Positions 25,901 through 38,984 of a stretch of 64,000 nt of DNA are shown piece by piece. This DNA is from Planococcus citri. Its lineage: Eukaryota; Arthropoda; Insecta; Hemiptera; Pseudococcidae. Made by a program: the position numbers and the translations under genes. The notes under the pieces are model-generated. The model saw only the letters and a list, made by a program, of their open reading frames with translations, was not told where the DNA came from and ran no database searches. Position 1 is the stretch's first letter, and every line of letters begins with the position of its first letter. The stretch lies in NCBI RefSeq assembly GCF_950023065.1, contig NC_088678.1:59426460-59490459 (forward strand), read 5' to 3'.

Positions 25901-28900
25901 TGCGGTTTGAGGCCAATTTAACCCTAATTTGTACCCAAAGGATGGAGTCAATGGCGAAAAAAGGATTCGGTAGCAAGGGTTAAGTATAGAAATCGGTATA
26001 GGCTACATAAGCAGTTCATAAAATACTCTTTTCAAAATGGGTGCTGGTCTTTGGTACCTAGGTATATTTCGGTCGAATTGCGAACTGCAGAGTCTAAGCA
26101 ATCCACACCCTTTGTTTCTCTTTTTTTTCTCTCATTGACTCGTTCTTACGAACTGTTGTTACGCCACAATGGAGCAGGTCGTAAAAATCCTTTATTTCCA
26201 ACTCCTTTCGCGTGTAGATGGGTTTATAAATCGGCGCGACTGTCCAGTTATCCGCCGTTGTGTACTGCTTTCCTTTGAACAATACGAATGCGCTTTGCCT
26301 AACTGTAAATCTATTCTACGTTTTTGCCATTTTCCGGCATTTTTTATGTAATCTTGATTAAAGGGGGAAGGTTTACCTTTATTTGTTCCTAGCGGGTGTA
26401 GGGTATATAGAGTTGACTCTCTCCGAACCCTGAAAGGCTGAAACCATTTCAAAGAATTCTGCGAAATAAGGGATAGATATTGCCACGGGTTAACGAATAA
26501 CGGTAATATGGTCTAATATACCTACGCAATCTTAAACATACGAGTACCAAAAATGCACCATATGGCGAATATTTCTCATCTCATTTTTCAATAATGTGCT
26601 AAAACCGAATGCTTATTTTCGACGAATATTTTTCAATTCATAGGTAAAATATACTTACTTGTAGAGGCTAGATAAAGAAGAATTCTGCGTTTTGTTTTCG
26701 AAGACTGTTCCGCTTAACTGAACTGATAGATAGGCAGGTTTAATAGGTAGGTATTATTGTAAATGTTGATGTAATTTTGATGCTCGATTTTTTCATACTT
26801 AAATAGGTAGGTAGTTTGTTTGTAAAAATTGTATTTATATTTTATTTTAATTTTTAAAATGATAAAATAAAATAAGCTAAAGAAGCTTTTGAACTCATAA
26901 TTATTCAAATGTAAATCATTTTCCCCCCTTTAAATAGAGAACTTTAATTCTTTAATTTTACAATTTATTAAGTAATAATTTATTTATTTATATATCAGAA
27001 TTAACTAATTTACTCATTTTCAAAAAATTAATTCAAAATAAAATTCCTGAAAAAGGATTAGGTATAGCTACTTATTCGATAAAGTCATGTCCTCATGTTA
27101 ATCATAATAATTATTACTTTTATTAAACCAAAATTTACTGGAATATTTATCAACTTTTGAAATAGATTTTATTATCAATTTTCTAAATAAAAAAGACTTA
27201 TCAATGAAATCTAAAATTATAAGATTCTAAAAACAATCCAAAGACTATAAAGAGAAACAAAACTGTATAGAAGTGTTGAGCATAAAATTTGCCATCAACG
27301 AAATGTGATTCATTTTTTGATAAAAAAACAGAAAACTTTTCTTTTTTGATGTTCTGAGCAGAAGTTGGAAAACTCAGCTATAGGTAATTAATTGTTTGAG
27401 ATAAGACTGTTGAAATTCTTTTTTAATTAAAAAAAATAGGGATATTATTTCGAGGAAAAGGTGGTTAGCTCAACTCTTTATAAAAGAGTTCGGTACTTAT
27501 GACTTTCAAGTATATAGACCACCTTTTTAAAGTAAAAAACAATTTTTTGTTTTTTTTTCACATTTTAGACTTTGATTCCCTCTTTTTCCTCCAATTTAGT
27601 CACACCCTGTGGTGCTCATAAATGTTTGAAGAATTTTGTAGTAGAGGAATTAATTTTTTTCAGAATGTTCATTCACTTTTCTGCTTAAATAATCATTTTG
27701 GATGTTTATATTTTTAAAAATTTCACATAAATCCACTTTTTCTTTCAGAATATTATGAGCTTTTATTTTTACCCTTCCAGTGTTTTGAATGACATAACAG
27801 GTACCTATTAAAAATCACAGAACTTGTGTCCGAATTGAAAAAAAAAACGAAAAACATTTTTGTGGGGGGAGGGAGGGAGTGTCAGATTGCAGAGAGCCAG
27901 TTGAGAGCTAGAATTCACCCGGAACATATACATGCCATTTTTAGGCTCCTTATACTTAGGCATATGAAATTAATTTGTAAAAAAATTATTACTTAACTAC
28001 AAAATTACGAATTCAAGAATTTCTTCATTAAGGTAAGAAGTTTTGAGAATTGTTGATCGATTCTTCATTCGAAAAAATACATAAAAACGTAAAATTTTAA
28101 ATGTAATGCGTTTCGAAAGTTGGTAGGTATTATTATTTATTTGTCACAAAATCTTCAGGAAATCTAAACCCGAGGTTAATTTTTCCATCCCTCTTTCTCT
28201 AAATCTTTGAGATTACGTCTTAAATATACCCACATCTTCTCATGAATTATTTTTCATTTACCAAAAAAAGTCTATCTCGTGATTCGGTTTTGTGGGCAGT
28301 GAAGAATCATATAGCAAACTGAGAGGAGGAAGGAGGAAGAGTATGAAATGGAGAATTTTGAAAATTGCCACGCGATGACTTTGTTTCGATTTCCAAAAAA
28401 TTTAAAGGAAATATTAAAAGTGCATTTTCACTATCATTGGGCAAATTAGGCGATTTATCCAAAGTTTCAATTTTCTAGAAGTTCGAGAAAGAGCCTGAGA
28501 TAAATTATCAGCATCAATCGTATAGGTATACAACTAATTTAACTTTCTGGGTCCGTTGAAGGGGAGGGGGAGGGGACTGTTATATGAGAAAGAACAAGCC
28601 TAAAATTTATACAATTCAATAATTTTTTCAGAAGTTGGTTTTTTATGAAGAGGAAGAGGATGTGAATTATAATTTACTCTCAGTGCCGTCGAGAATCAAT
28701 TATCTGGGTCCAGAACGAAAAAATGAGGGCTTCTGGAATATTTTTCGCAGCTTATTGTAATTTTTTTTTCTAAAAAAGTTTTTTTTTAAAAGAAATGTTC
28801 TCACAATTAGATAAGAAGTTTCCTTCAGAAATGAAACTCATTTTTTGAAGTTTTCATTTTTGAATACTGAGATATCAACAACAGATTTTTGTCTTACTAC

Positions 28901-31900
28901 GTACGACAAACAATTTCTGGAGAGGGGTATTTTTTTTACATGTACCTAGAGAAGTTTTTTGTGAGAAAGTTTTTCACTATGGACAGACTTTTTTTTAAAG
29001 CAGAGTTCAATAGGTAGGTAGCTTTTGTTCCCTGAAGTTTCCATTTTCCATTCAAAAATAAATTCAGTTTTTCTTCAGAAATTAAGATTTAGTAAGTAAA
29101 TACCTATCTATTGGTATTTTTAGTTCAAAATGAAGTTTTCATTTTATTTTCCAAAAATAACGATTGAATTTTGTCTTCTAAAAATGAAATTCACAAACTT
29201 TTTTAAAAACGCGAACCTTCTGCAAAACTAATGCCCAGGGGAAATTTTCCCTCTTGCCTCCCCTTGTCGGTGGCATTCTTAAATTTTTTTTCAAGTCTCA
29301 AGTTTGCAATCCTAAATCTATTTCATAGGTATTTTAAATCAGTTTTCTACAACACCTAATTGTTACAAAAAAGTGCTTCAGGTTCATGGCTTCGATTTCA
29401 ACAAAATTATTTTTGAAAACTTGGACATTTATTTTTCGTTAGGTAAAAATAGGTAATCATTTTTCAGGAAAGATGTGGGTTATCTCTTTAGAAATGCAGT
29501 ATTTTTGTCGTGAAATTGATGGTTTGTTCCCCTGCAGCTAAAGCTGACCAATCGAAACCATCGAAACTAGTATACGGAGCTTTCAGCAAGATTTAAATTT
29601 TACAGATCGATTTCTGAAACTCCCCGAATAGGTAATTTAAAATTATAATTTGAGCAGCTGGAAATTGGGTTTTCATCAACTCGTATTTTTGAGGTTTTAA
29701 ATTCGAAAGTGACCAAGTAGGTAGCTGATTTGATCAACTTGCATAGTTGGACTTTTTTCAACATTTTAAATGTCTTGAAAAAAAACTCACCCTTGGGATT
29801 TCCAATTGGAATTCCTCAGACAGCAGATTTTCTAGTAAGTTATAGGCCTTTTTAAAAGTTTTTTTTTATTGTATTAATTTTCCAATTTTAAAAATACATT
29901 CTTAATTTTATAAAATATCGAATGTTTTCTTTTCAAAAATCAATTTTTGATTGAAAAAGGAAAACCGCACACCTCAAGTAGGTAGTTATTTCTCATTTCA
30001 AATTTTTTTTGATTCCTTTCCTTATCTTCCACTATCTCTATACCACTTCCATGCAAAACTTTTTTACATAATTAAGTACATCTACTTACGATGATTCTCA
30101 GATTTTATAAGCCTTCAATGCCATAAGCAGTCCATTAACACGAGGGAGACACCTAATATAGTTACTCGAATTAAAAAACAGCTATCACCAAACCACACGA
30201 ATCAACCGAACAACCGAACGATTTTCATCTTTCTCTGTCTCGAGGATCCAAATCCGGTATGTTTTTTTCCTCCTCCTTTAAAACGCGACAATCTGGAGAA
30301 ATCTAGGAAACGTTGCTTAATAAAGGCATCTATTCGTAACACATATTGTTGACACGACCATCACGAAAGGATAACAGAAGACGACCTACATGAAAAATCT
30401 GGTTCAATGGGATCTTTTTTTGTTCTTCTAACGTCACATTTAGGTAATATTGGCACATGAGTGCAAACATCTTCCGCGTATATAGAGGGTTTAATAGGTT
30501 TACGTTTGTGTATGGTTTTTAGAAATCTGAAAATTCTAAACCTTTGAACGACGTTAGGTATAAATCCTTTCCGTTAGGTACTCGAATTACAGACTTGGTC
30601 TAACTGTGTTTGCGATATAATATATCCTTTTTTTTTCTTTCTCTCTCTTTGCCATTTTACACCTGCCTTTGATGTGACAACCCGTTGATTGAATGGATTG
30701 AAATCAGATAAAAAACTAAGTAGTTAAGTATAGTAACAAGGATAAGGATTTTTTTCGATTTTGTCGAAAATTACGAAAATATTGAAGTACCATTAAAACG
30801 ATTGGTTTTAGTAAATTTTATAGGATTGATGATGAAAAATCATTGAAATTAGCAAAGTAGCAATATTTGCTGTATAAATCAAGACGTCAAATTAAAAACC
30901 CTTTGAACGCGAATCTTTTATAGCAAAAAAATACCACCCAAAATTACCCCATATTATCTCCCTTTCAAACCTTTAAGCACCTAATAAAACTCTTATATAA
31001 AAGGGTTGATGGGACGTGTAAGCGATACCTATAAAAAAAAAAACTATTTTCCTAATAAATCTCTCAAAGAGTGTATAACGCCAGATACTATACCTGAAAC
31101 ATCGCACGTGGTTAAGGCACACGACCAACCCTTCGTTTTTTAACCCTTCAACACAACCGAGCTATTATGTCTTATAAAAAACAACCTGTTCGAACCCTTT
31201 TCTCTCTATTACCCTTTGATAGGCTATACGTTTTTTTACTCGTTGAAAACCTGTGGCTTGTTAACAAATCGTGTAATTGGTCTTTTGACGCGGATCTTTT
31301 TGCTTTCGCGCCTCTCACTGGTGTTCTAATTGATACAGAGAGCAAGGGTTATACTGCATAGAAGACTTAACGCGAGGGTGTAATTGCACAAAAGACCCTC
31401 CCCATTATTATTGCGATGGCTTCCAAAAGCCAGACACCGATCGATACGATTTGTCGTTCCGCTTTGAGCAACTTTTTACGACATAACGAGCCCCTTTATG
31501 GCGAAAAATATTCTTCGCGAAACACCAGCACGATGCCCATAAAGAGAGAAAAAAAAACTTCCCTGTTTGTGTTCGGCGTGCGTGACTGTGTTCGCGCTTC
31601 ATAAACGCTTCACGAAAGATTTACCATTTCCCGTTTTTACGCGTTGATTTATCGCCCAACAATTCATCGAATAAAAAACACCCTCCGATAAAAAGACGAC
31701 CTATGGCGAACGAAGGAGGAGCTATGTAAATTCGCTAGCAACCCTTTGAAGCCATTTAATACGATTGGTTGAAACTATAGACATAAAAACGTACCGACGC
31801 ATTTGATTACATAAGTGAAATTGTGGTACTTACCATGCCAATAGAATTGAGCTGGATGTGCAGATCTGCAGCACTCGAAGTCGAAAGGGGTATAATTCTG

Positions 31901-34402
31901 GTAAAGCATCGTACTACACATGATGTTTAAAACGCGAGATGATTACTAGTTGAAGACTGAAACTAAACTGAACTGAGGAAAGGAAATTCGCATGCGGATT
32001 TTCAACAATGAGTAAATATCAAAGAAGTGTTCATCTCTTATACCTCGTATAGTTACCTAGGGCCACTTGTCACTTCGATATATGTAAAGTAGGTATATGG
32101 CTTAGTTTCGCGAAAATGAATGAGTATTTTCGACGAAACGTTTAGTCGACGTATAAAATTAATGAATATTCCGGTCAATAACATCATCGGTATCCTTTGG
32201 CATCGAGCTGGCTATTCAAACCACCCTTCGAGCAGTAACCAGTCTCCGGATTTTAATGTCCATCGTCGACACTGCCATTACCATTAGCATACTGTTACAA
32301 TGGCGACAAAGGGTACTTTTGAATTTTTCATCGTCTTAACTTTTGTTTCGCGACCATAATGTGTTGAAGTGTTGTAAAAAATGTAGCAGTATTGACAAGC
32401 GCTCAGGCACATCCGTTTGCATTTTGCAAAAAAAAAAGTCCTGTTTTGATGCAAATTGACAAGGAAGAGAAAACTTCACGTTTTCAGTATGGTACATTCA
32501 TATTCCAGCAACTATAAAATTTTGGATGAGATGGTTGGTAGGTGTATCTCCACAAAAGAATATAAATATACCTAGGTAGGTGTACCTATTTTGATAAAGA
32601 AAAAGGAAAGGGAGATGAATCTGTACATACTGGAGTAGATCCAAGGAAAAAAAAATAGGTACCTATCCTAAATTTTAATGAAAGTTAAGAGGTAATGTCT
32701 GAAGACGTTTACTTTGAGAGAGAGACTACAAAGAAAAATTTTGAAATTTTGAGCCCCTCAGAGTTAGTCATAGGGTGCCTCTTTCCCCTAAAAAAACACG
32801 TTTATAAAAAACGTGGTGTTTTACTGCTTTTGGATGACACATGCTCTATGCAGTATCCCAGCCATCCCTCCCCCCAACCCCTGAAAAAGGGCAGTACGAT
32901 TTTACAAATCTCTCTGACCCATAGAATTTGGAATTCGATACCACATTACTCTTTCACCTGACATTTTATGAAGGATAGATCGAAAAAATTACGATTCTAT
33001 GGCACTTTTCTTCCACTAAAATATCCCCTGTGGAAAAATTGACGCTAAATTCGTTCTTAGCAAGTTTGAAACATCTTGATGAACAACTTTTTGGCGACTG
33101 ATTTTGATCAAAGTTCCTGCTTAAAATTATTTGAAAACTTGATGTAGAAATTAAAATAGATATCATTATTTAAGGGAAATGAAGTATGTACCTACCTAAA
33201 ACTTGAAATTCATTGCAAAAATTGCACTATACCTACAGACAAAATGTTCTAAAATCAACAACAATGAAGCTAAATTGTTATAAAAATCACTGAAAATGAT
33301 GTATAATTTTTGATAAAATGGAGTTAGGGTCATAAGAAATAGTTATTAGGTAAACAAAAAGTACACAAAACATGAACAAACTTTTTAGAAATTACTGCCA
33401 ATTGCCCTAATTTCGAACACCAACAACTTTTTCAATTTTTCTAGAAAATACATGAAGCTGAAAGTGATCACGTTTTATAATGGCTTGCACCTTTTGTAGG
33501 TAAATGATATGTACTTGAAAAGTCATCTACAGAACTAAGAAAATGCGACGAGGGAATAAAATATTCCGTTCATTTTACTATTCACTTTTACAGTTTTGCT
33601 TGGAAAAATTCAAAAACTGTAAAAATCGAGATTTCTAAGCTACGGACAGTTTGCTAATGAATAAATTGCATAGGTACTTATTTATTTGTCCTTAAATATT
33701 AATTTTGACAAAATAATAAATATTAATAAAACATTTTAAAGCATAATTTGATATTATAAATTTTAATTGATTGATAAGAAGTGATTCAATGTCACTGACA
33801 TGTTTTTCAGGTAAGTGAAGTACTGTATACATAAGACTTAATTTGCAAATTTTTCTCCGTTTAAAAATCTTTTACTGGAGTTTTAATCTGCCGGAAAGTT
33901 TTTTTTAGTGATAATAATTTTACTATACATGTCATATTTTTTTTTGTAAAAAAATAAAAAAAATCCAAAATCAAAAGTACTTAATGGAGCATATTTCAAA
34001 CATTTTCTGATTCGCAACTTGATACTACTCAAAAATGGCCCTTCTGATGACATTCTAGATATGAGAATATAATGACGAACAATCTCAATGAATAATTGCT
34101 TACATTAAAGCAATTTTTGAAAAAAAAAAATCAAAAAATTGTCCAAATAATTAAGACAGTTGACAGTATCTGAAAATCTGTAAAAATAATGTTAAAATGA
34201 TGATAAAAGTTGGCGAAAAATTGTAATGTCTTTTCGTCAAAACTCTCAGGAAGTAGGTAAGTATAGTTTTTTGATAAAATAGTCAAATGGTGGCTCATAG
34301 CATTTGATTTAGTTGACTTGTTGTTAGTTTTGATATTTCTCTCAATAACTTCTAAGTGAATTTAATAATAGGTATTAAATTTTATAAAGTATACATTTCA
34401 GG
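19964..34402. other. Long gene-free region upstream of Kruppel, candidate regulatory DNA
   Basis: No convincing coding exon in 14 kb. Most of it is AT-rich and full of TACCTA words. Islands of more even composition at about 23.3-24.4, 25.7-26.5 and 30.2-32.3 kb contain repeated AAGGGTTAA-like words (25975, 26485, 31001, 31140, 31344) and many ATCCTTT/AAAGGAT words. The open frames in these islands (for example both strands at 26051-26452 and 31408-31604) overlap each other and lack family character. Upstream position relative to Kruppel and motif content make enhancers a reasonable guess only. Confidence 0.4.
23821..23889. repeat. Small hairpin bounded by 9-bp direct repeats
   Basis: GCGAATTAC occurs at 23821 and again at 23881. 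Just before the second copy is a perfect 11-bp stem, ATTCTCGCCAT (23854-23864) and ATGGCGAGAAT (23870-23880), with a 5-base loop GTGTG. It may be a tiny insertion with target duplication or a chance structure. Confidence 0.4.
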
Positions 34403-34732
34403 CAGGGTTGTACCAATGTACCTGTTTTGTTTAAAACGATTTTTTTTTTAAAAAAAAAACTGTGTTTTAAACAAAAAAGATACCTATATTTAAAACGTTT
34501 TTTTTTGTTTTAAACTCCAATTTCCTAAAAATAAAAAGAAGTGGAACTGAATGAACTGTATTTTTTAGAGATGAATTTTGTGTTTTGATTTCAATTTTTC
34601 AATATTTGATGACTATTGAATCCTAAACAAATGGATTTGTGTTTGAAACATATTTTTAACGTGTTTAAAAACATGTTTTAAATACTTACGTAGTTTTCAA
34701 AAAAAAAAACAACACGTTTTTGTACAACCCTG
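34403..34732. mobile_element. hAT-like MITE with 8-bp target duplication
   Basis: A 330-bp element with ends CAGGGTTGTAC and GTACAACCCTG, the CAGGG start being typical of hAT superfamily transposons. Flanks are ATTTCAGG (34395-34402) and ATTTCAGA (34733-34740), an 8-bp duplication with one mismatch, again hAT-like. The interior is made of TTTAAAC/GTTTAAA and poly-A/T runs and cannot code for a transposase. Confidence 0.8.
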
Positions 34733-34740
34733 ATTTCAGA

Positions 34741-37700
34741 AAATTTTTAGAATTTTTTTAAACCTAATTTTGATAGTACGAGTATTGTATCATTTTTAGC
34801 CATTTGCAATTTTTAAGGTAAATTTCACTGATTTTCAGATCATTTCCACGTCAATTTCGTCGGACTGATATCTCAACGTTAAAAATTTGGCCGAAGTTGA
34901 AACCGACTTTTTGAAGCAGAAATCAGAAACCATGCCTGCGCCAAAAACAATGTTTATGGTGCATGCAGCCAAACGCAGGTAAACTGGCGCATGCGCAGAA
35001 GGTTTTCTGAATACCTCGGTAAATATCAGACATCAGTCATCAGTGTTCATTTATGATGTATAGTCGACGAGTGTTTTCACATGATTATTCTAACTGCATT
35101 TTATCGGTTTGTATTGCACATAATTTTCAATAATTTTTGCATCGAATTAGCTTTTATTCATCTTTGCTGTTGATTTTACCCAACATAAACAATGCCCGTA
35201 ACGACAACTTGATGTAATTTTTTACATCATACTGAAATGAAAAAATGTTCCACAACATGGTGTAAAAAATTAGGTACATCTTACATCACAACTACGATAT
35301 TGTAACCTTGAAATTTTTTTTCCAGTATTGATGTAAAAAAATACATCAAGTTGTGAAAACATTTTTAAAAAACGTTCGATGTATTTTTTTTTACATTATG
35401 CAGTTGTCGTTTGAGGGTTAGGAAATTTTGTCTCTATCACCGTACAAATTTCAGAATGTGCATTTTGAATTTTTACTTCATTTTCGTCAAGTTTCGTATA
35501 ATTTTTTTTTGCTGATTTCATCAAAATTTTCAATAATTTTGCATAGGTGATTATTTTGAGAGTTATAATTATTTTAGTATTATTTTATCAACTTTATCAA
35601 TAGTGTGATTTTAAGCAGTTTTTTTTCAGCTTTACAGATGGCTTCCTGAATTCAAAACTTTTTGATGCCTTTTTAATTGAAAATATCGCAAAGCAGAAGG
35701 CGCATCCTGTATATTTCGATATCGCAGATTTTGAAGATAATGCAATGAGTTCCATATACCTATAGGTAAGTTCATTTGTTGAAAAATTTGGTTTGAATTT
35801 TAAGAACTAAGTAATGAACAAACGTGAGTAATCTAGCTTGCATGGACTTTGAGAAAACAAAATTTCATGAAAATCCATTCTGCCTATTTGCACTTGCCAT
35901 ATATCAATGTGGCATCTGCTTTACAACCCATCAATCTTCCGATGAAAAGTTGTCCCCAAAAAGTTATCTTTATTTGATAGTGCAAGTATATAGGTAAAGG
36001 TATATACTTTGCACAACTGATTCAAAAGTCAGAACTCATTAGTTTCCCATACAACAGAGATAGAGAAAGATTTACATTTACCCATTACTTATCTGAAAAT
36101 TCGCAGTGATACAGCACGTTATAAAAAATCTCTTGTTTTCATTTTTTTTCTAGCTTCTTACATTTTTCAAAACGACTAAAAGCCCAACAGTGAACGGTGA
36201 ATGTAACCAGTAGAAAAACAAATTCTAGGAAATTTCATGAATGAAGCTATTATACAATGCACTCTGTATACCTACTTCTTTGAGATCTTCTTCAGTACCT
36301 CATTCCGTTATCTCGCTCTACGAGCATCGTCCAAATTATAACAATACCATTTGACTTTTTTATTGGACCCATCACGTATCTAAAGCATTCAAATGCTACT
36401 CGTTTCGAGGAAAAAAATACTCCAAAACTCTCTATCTTTACAGTTCACACCTCCCGTTTTTTTCTTTTTTTTTTTGAAAAGTCTCGACCATGTATTTAGA
36501 TAATACGAGTAGATGATTTCAAATTGACCACCTTTACGTTTGTTTTTTCATACTTGATTTTGCATAAAATTCGCCAATACTGTATACCCAAAATGCTAAT
36601 ATGGACATGGAGCCTGTAGTCTTCTACTGAGTCATATTGCGGCCGACACCGCACACGTTTAGAAATCTCCGAGGTTATTACTCCCTTCTTAAACCAAGGC
36701 CAATGTTTAAAAATCTCGAAATAGCTAGTCTTTTATGTGGTACAAGTGCTGACAAAAGAAACATAGGCTCAGGATCAGGTATACAAAGCCTGGTTGGTCG
36801 CCTGGTCTTCAGCATTTCCTAGAATTATCTTTCACGTTAGAAATTCCGAAATGGAAATATCTGCTTCGCTAATGAGTTTTTTGATCTTGCTTCGTCCATT
36901 TTTTTTCTCTTCTCAGTAATTATGCATGCGAAGAGCACGCAGAGGATATGTATAGGACTGTTGAATAGCTTGCGAATCCTTTAAATCAGTCCGACAACGA
37001 CGAAAAAAATCCATCTTTTAGAAAGTTTCGATCCAGGTCCAGAGTTCATCGCACGATGGACAAAGAGAGCACATTTTTCACTACTGACTCGTTGCTGTAT
37101 CCTTTAGTACAACAATAGATCCTTTTTATTGGTTCTAGTGAAATGAAAAGAACACGCAGAAACATAAAACACGTTTGGCTACTTGTTCCCATGACCATGT
37201 TGACTTCCTTCAACAATCTGGCACCATACGTTTGTCAATATAATAAAAATAATAAACATGTTCGAGAAAAGGTTTCAAGGCGGTTGTCGTAAATTAAGTA
37301 GGTTAAAATAATAGGTACTTGTGTTTTTAGGCTCATAAAAATACAGGCTAAATTTAACTTTTGATTTTTAAAAGGGTTAACGATGATTTTAAAATAAAAT
37401 TGGATTATTTTTTCGATGATTGAAATTTGAAGTAGATTAGAGTTTTGATAGGTAGCTGGTATAGTTAGAATAGGTAACAAATATCTTACCACTTTCTGAA
37501 GTTCGAATGATCGAAAAAGTGTTCAAATTTTGACATAACATCCGTAATTTCCATAATTGTGTAATCTTGAGCACGTTTCGCTTTTAATTTCTGAGATAAA
37601 TGAAAATTTTTCGTAAAAAGAACTTCATTGCAGCTCTCTAACCTCTTCGCTTTCCCTATATTTCTATCTTATAATAGCATTACTATAATAACCAGAAATA

Positions 37701-38984
37701 TGCTATAGCATGGAAAAAATGAATTTATTCGATAGGAAACCATGGTAAAATACCTTAAGGACTACGCAGAACCGGAAATTGTACCAAAAGGACAGACCTG
37801 GACCATGTAAAAGTATTATTAACGCCTACTTTCGTTTTGACACATGTAATCCATCAAAATATAGATGGGTTATTTTTGAGTCTGGCACCGCGTCATGTCG
37901 GTGTGCAAAAGAGACCATGTTTTCGAACACGAATTCAAAACATTTCTTACAAAGTAGCACCCTTTCATATTGTATCGTTTGTATAAATCATCACCAAATG
38001 GCAAATACCGCGGGTGCGAATTGTAAAATTTTAATGAGCCGCACTGGATGGTCATATTGAATACACGATTTATCACCTGTTATAATCGTATTATTAAGGC
38101 ATTGATTTTTGTATCGTCAATACGTAGTCGAACTCGAATTTGTATTAAGGGGTAAAATATGGTAAATACCAGAACAGGGTAATCCCATTAGGCTATCCGG
38201 CTACGTACACGTATCCTTTCTTCAAACATGAAAAGATGATTTTCAGTATTACAACGTCACTACACGATAAATATTCGGTAGCTGGAGTCCTATATACTAT
38301 AATGCATCTGCAATAATTTCGAACAAAGAATTAACACACACAGACGGACGCCGGTCATCCGTAATGGCGTCCAGCGCTCTTCACGATGATGAAGCAAAGG
38401 CGAAAAAAAAAGATTACCAGAGCCTCTAAAATATTCCCATCTTGTATACAGCACAGCTCTCTTCCTTCGTCCCTCTTCTCTTCCCCTTATCATAGTACAT
38501 ATTCTTATAGCCCCGATATAATGTAGGATTGTAGGTGTATTCGGCATCCAGATAAACTGTAGGGGTTATTGAGTGGAACGAAACGAACGGCAACATTCGC
38601 TAATTATTATCTTTTTTTCGTTCTTTTGATAGGGGGACTGTTGATCCGACTGGACGAAAATTAATTTACTGCTGTCTTTTCACTCTTCTTTCAGAAAGAG
38701 CCGAAATGGGCGAAAAATCAATTGATTATTTTTCTCCCTCTCAAACGAGTTTTAAGCCTTTTTAAGTAAAACCGTTGGCGCTGGTGAATGGGTTTCGAAT
38801 GGTTAGGTAATTGAGGGTTACCTTTTGTCGATTCGACCAGGAAATGAGAAGAAATCAAAGTCGATGTTGTAAATCGAGGTGTGTGTTTACTGCTTACCTG
38901 TACCATGGGCTTGACTAAAAATGTAATGTTGCTAGGTACCTACTCAAGTACTCATACTCGATATACGTACATATAAATGCATTC
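34741..38984. other. Gene-poor region between hAT MITE and satellite
   Basis: Apart from the mini-ORF there is no convincing gene. A possible small inverted repeat lies at about 35190-35410: ACGACAACT near 35198 and AGTTGTCGT near 35402, with TACATC words between. An AAAAGGGTTAACG word lies at 37370-37382. Islands at 36.2-37.2 and 37.6-38.9 kb are less AT-rich and contain ATCCTTT words like those at 30-32 kb. Confidence 0.4.
34932..35765 (+). CDS. Possible two-exon mini-ORF (60 aa), unknown
   Basis: Two pieces fit together in phase: 34932-34978 (ATG, donor GTAAAC) and 35630-35765 (acceptor TTTTTTCAG, stop TAG). The product would start MPAPKTMFMVHAAKR, continue into FTDGFLNSKLFDAFLIENIA and QKAHPVYFDIADFEDNAM, then stop. 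The second piece has ordinary amino-acid composition, unlike the low-complexity frames around it, and it is directly followed by another good donor (GTAAGT at 35766), so it could also be an internal exon or a captured fragment. I do not recognise the family. Confidence 0.3.

Noticed and set aside
26051..26452. Four overlapping open frames on both strands
   Set aside because: Mutually overlapping, no splice or family support; the interval is simply less AT-rich.
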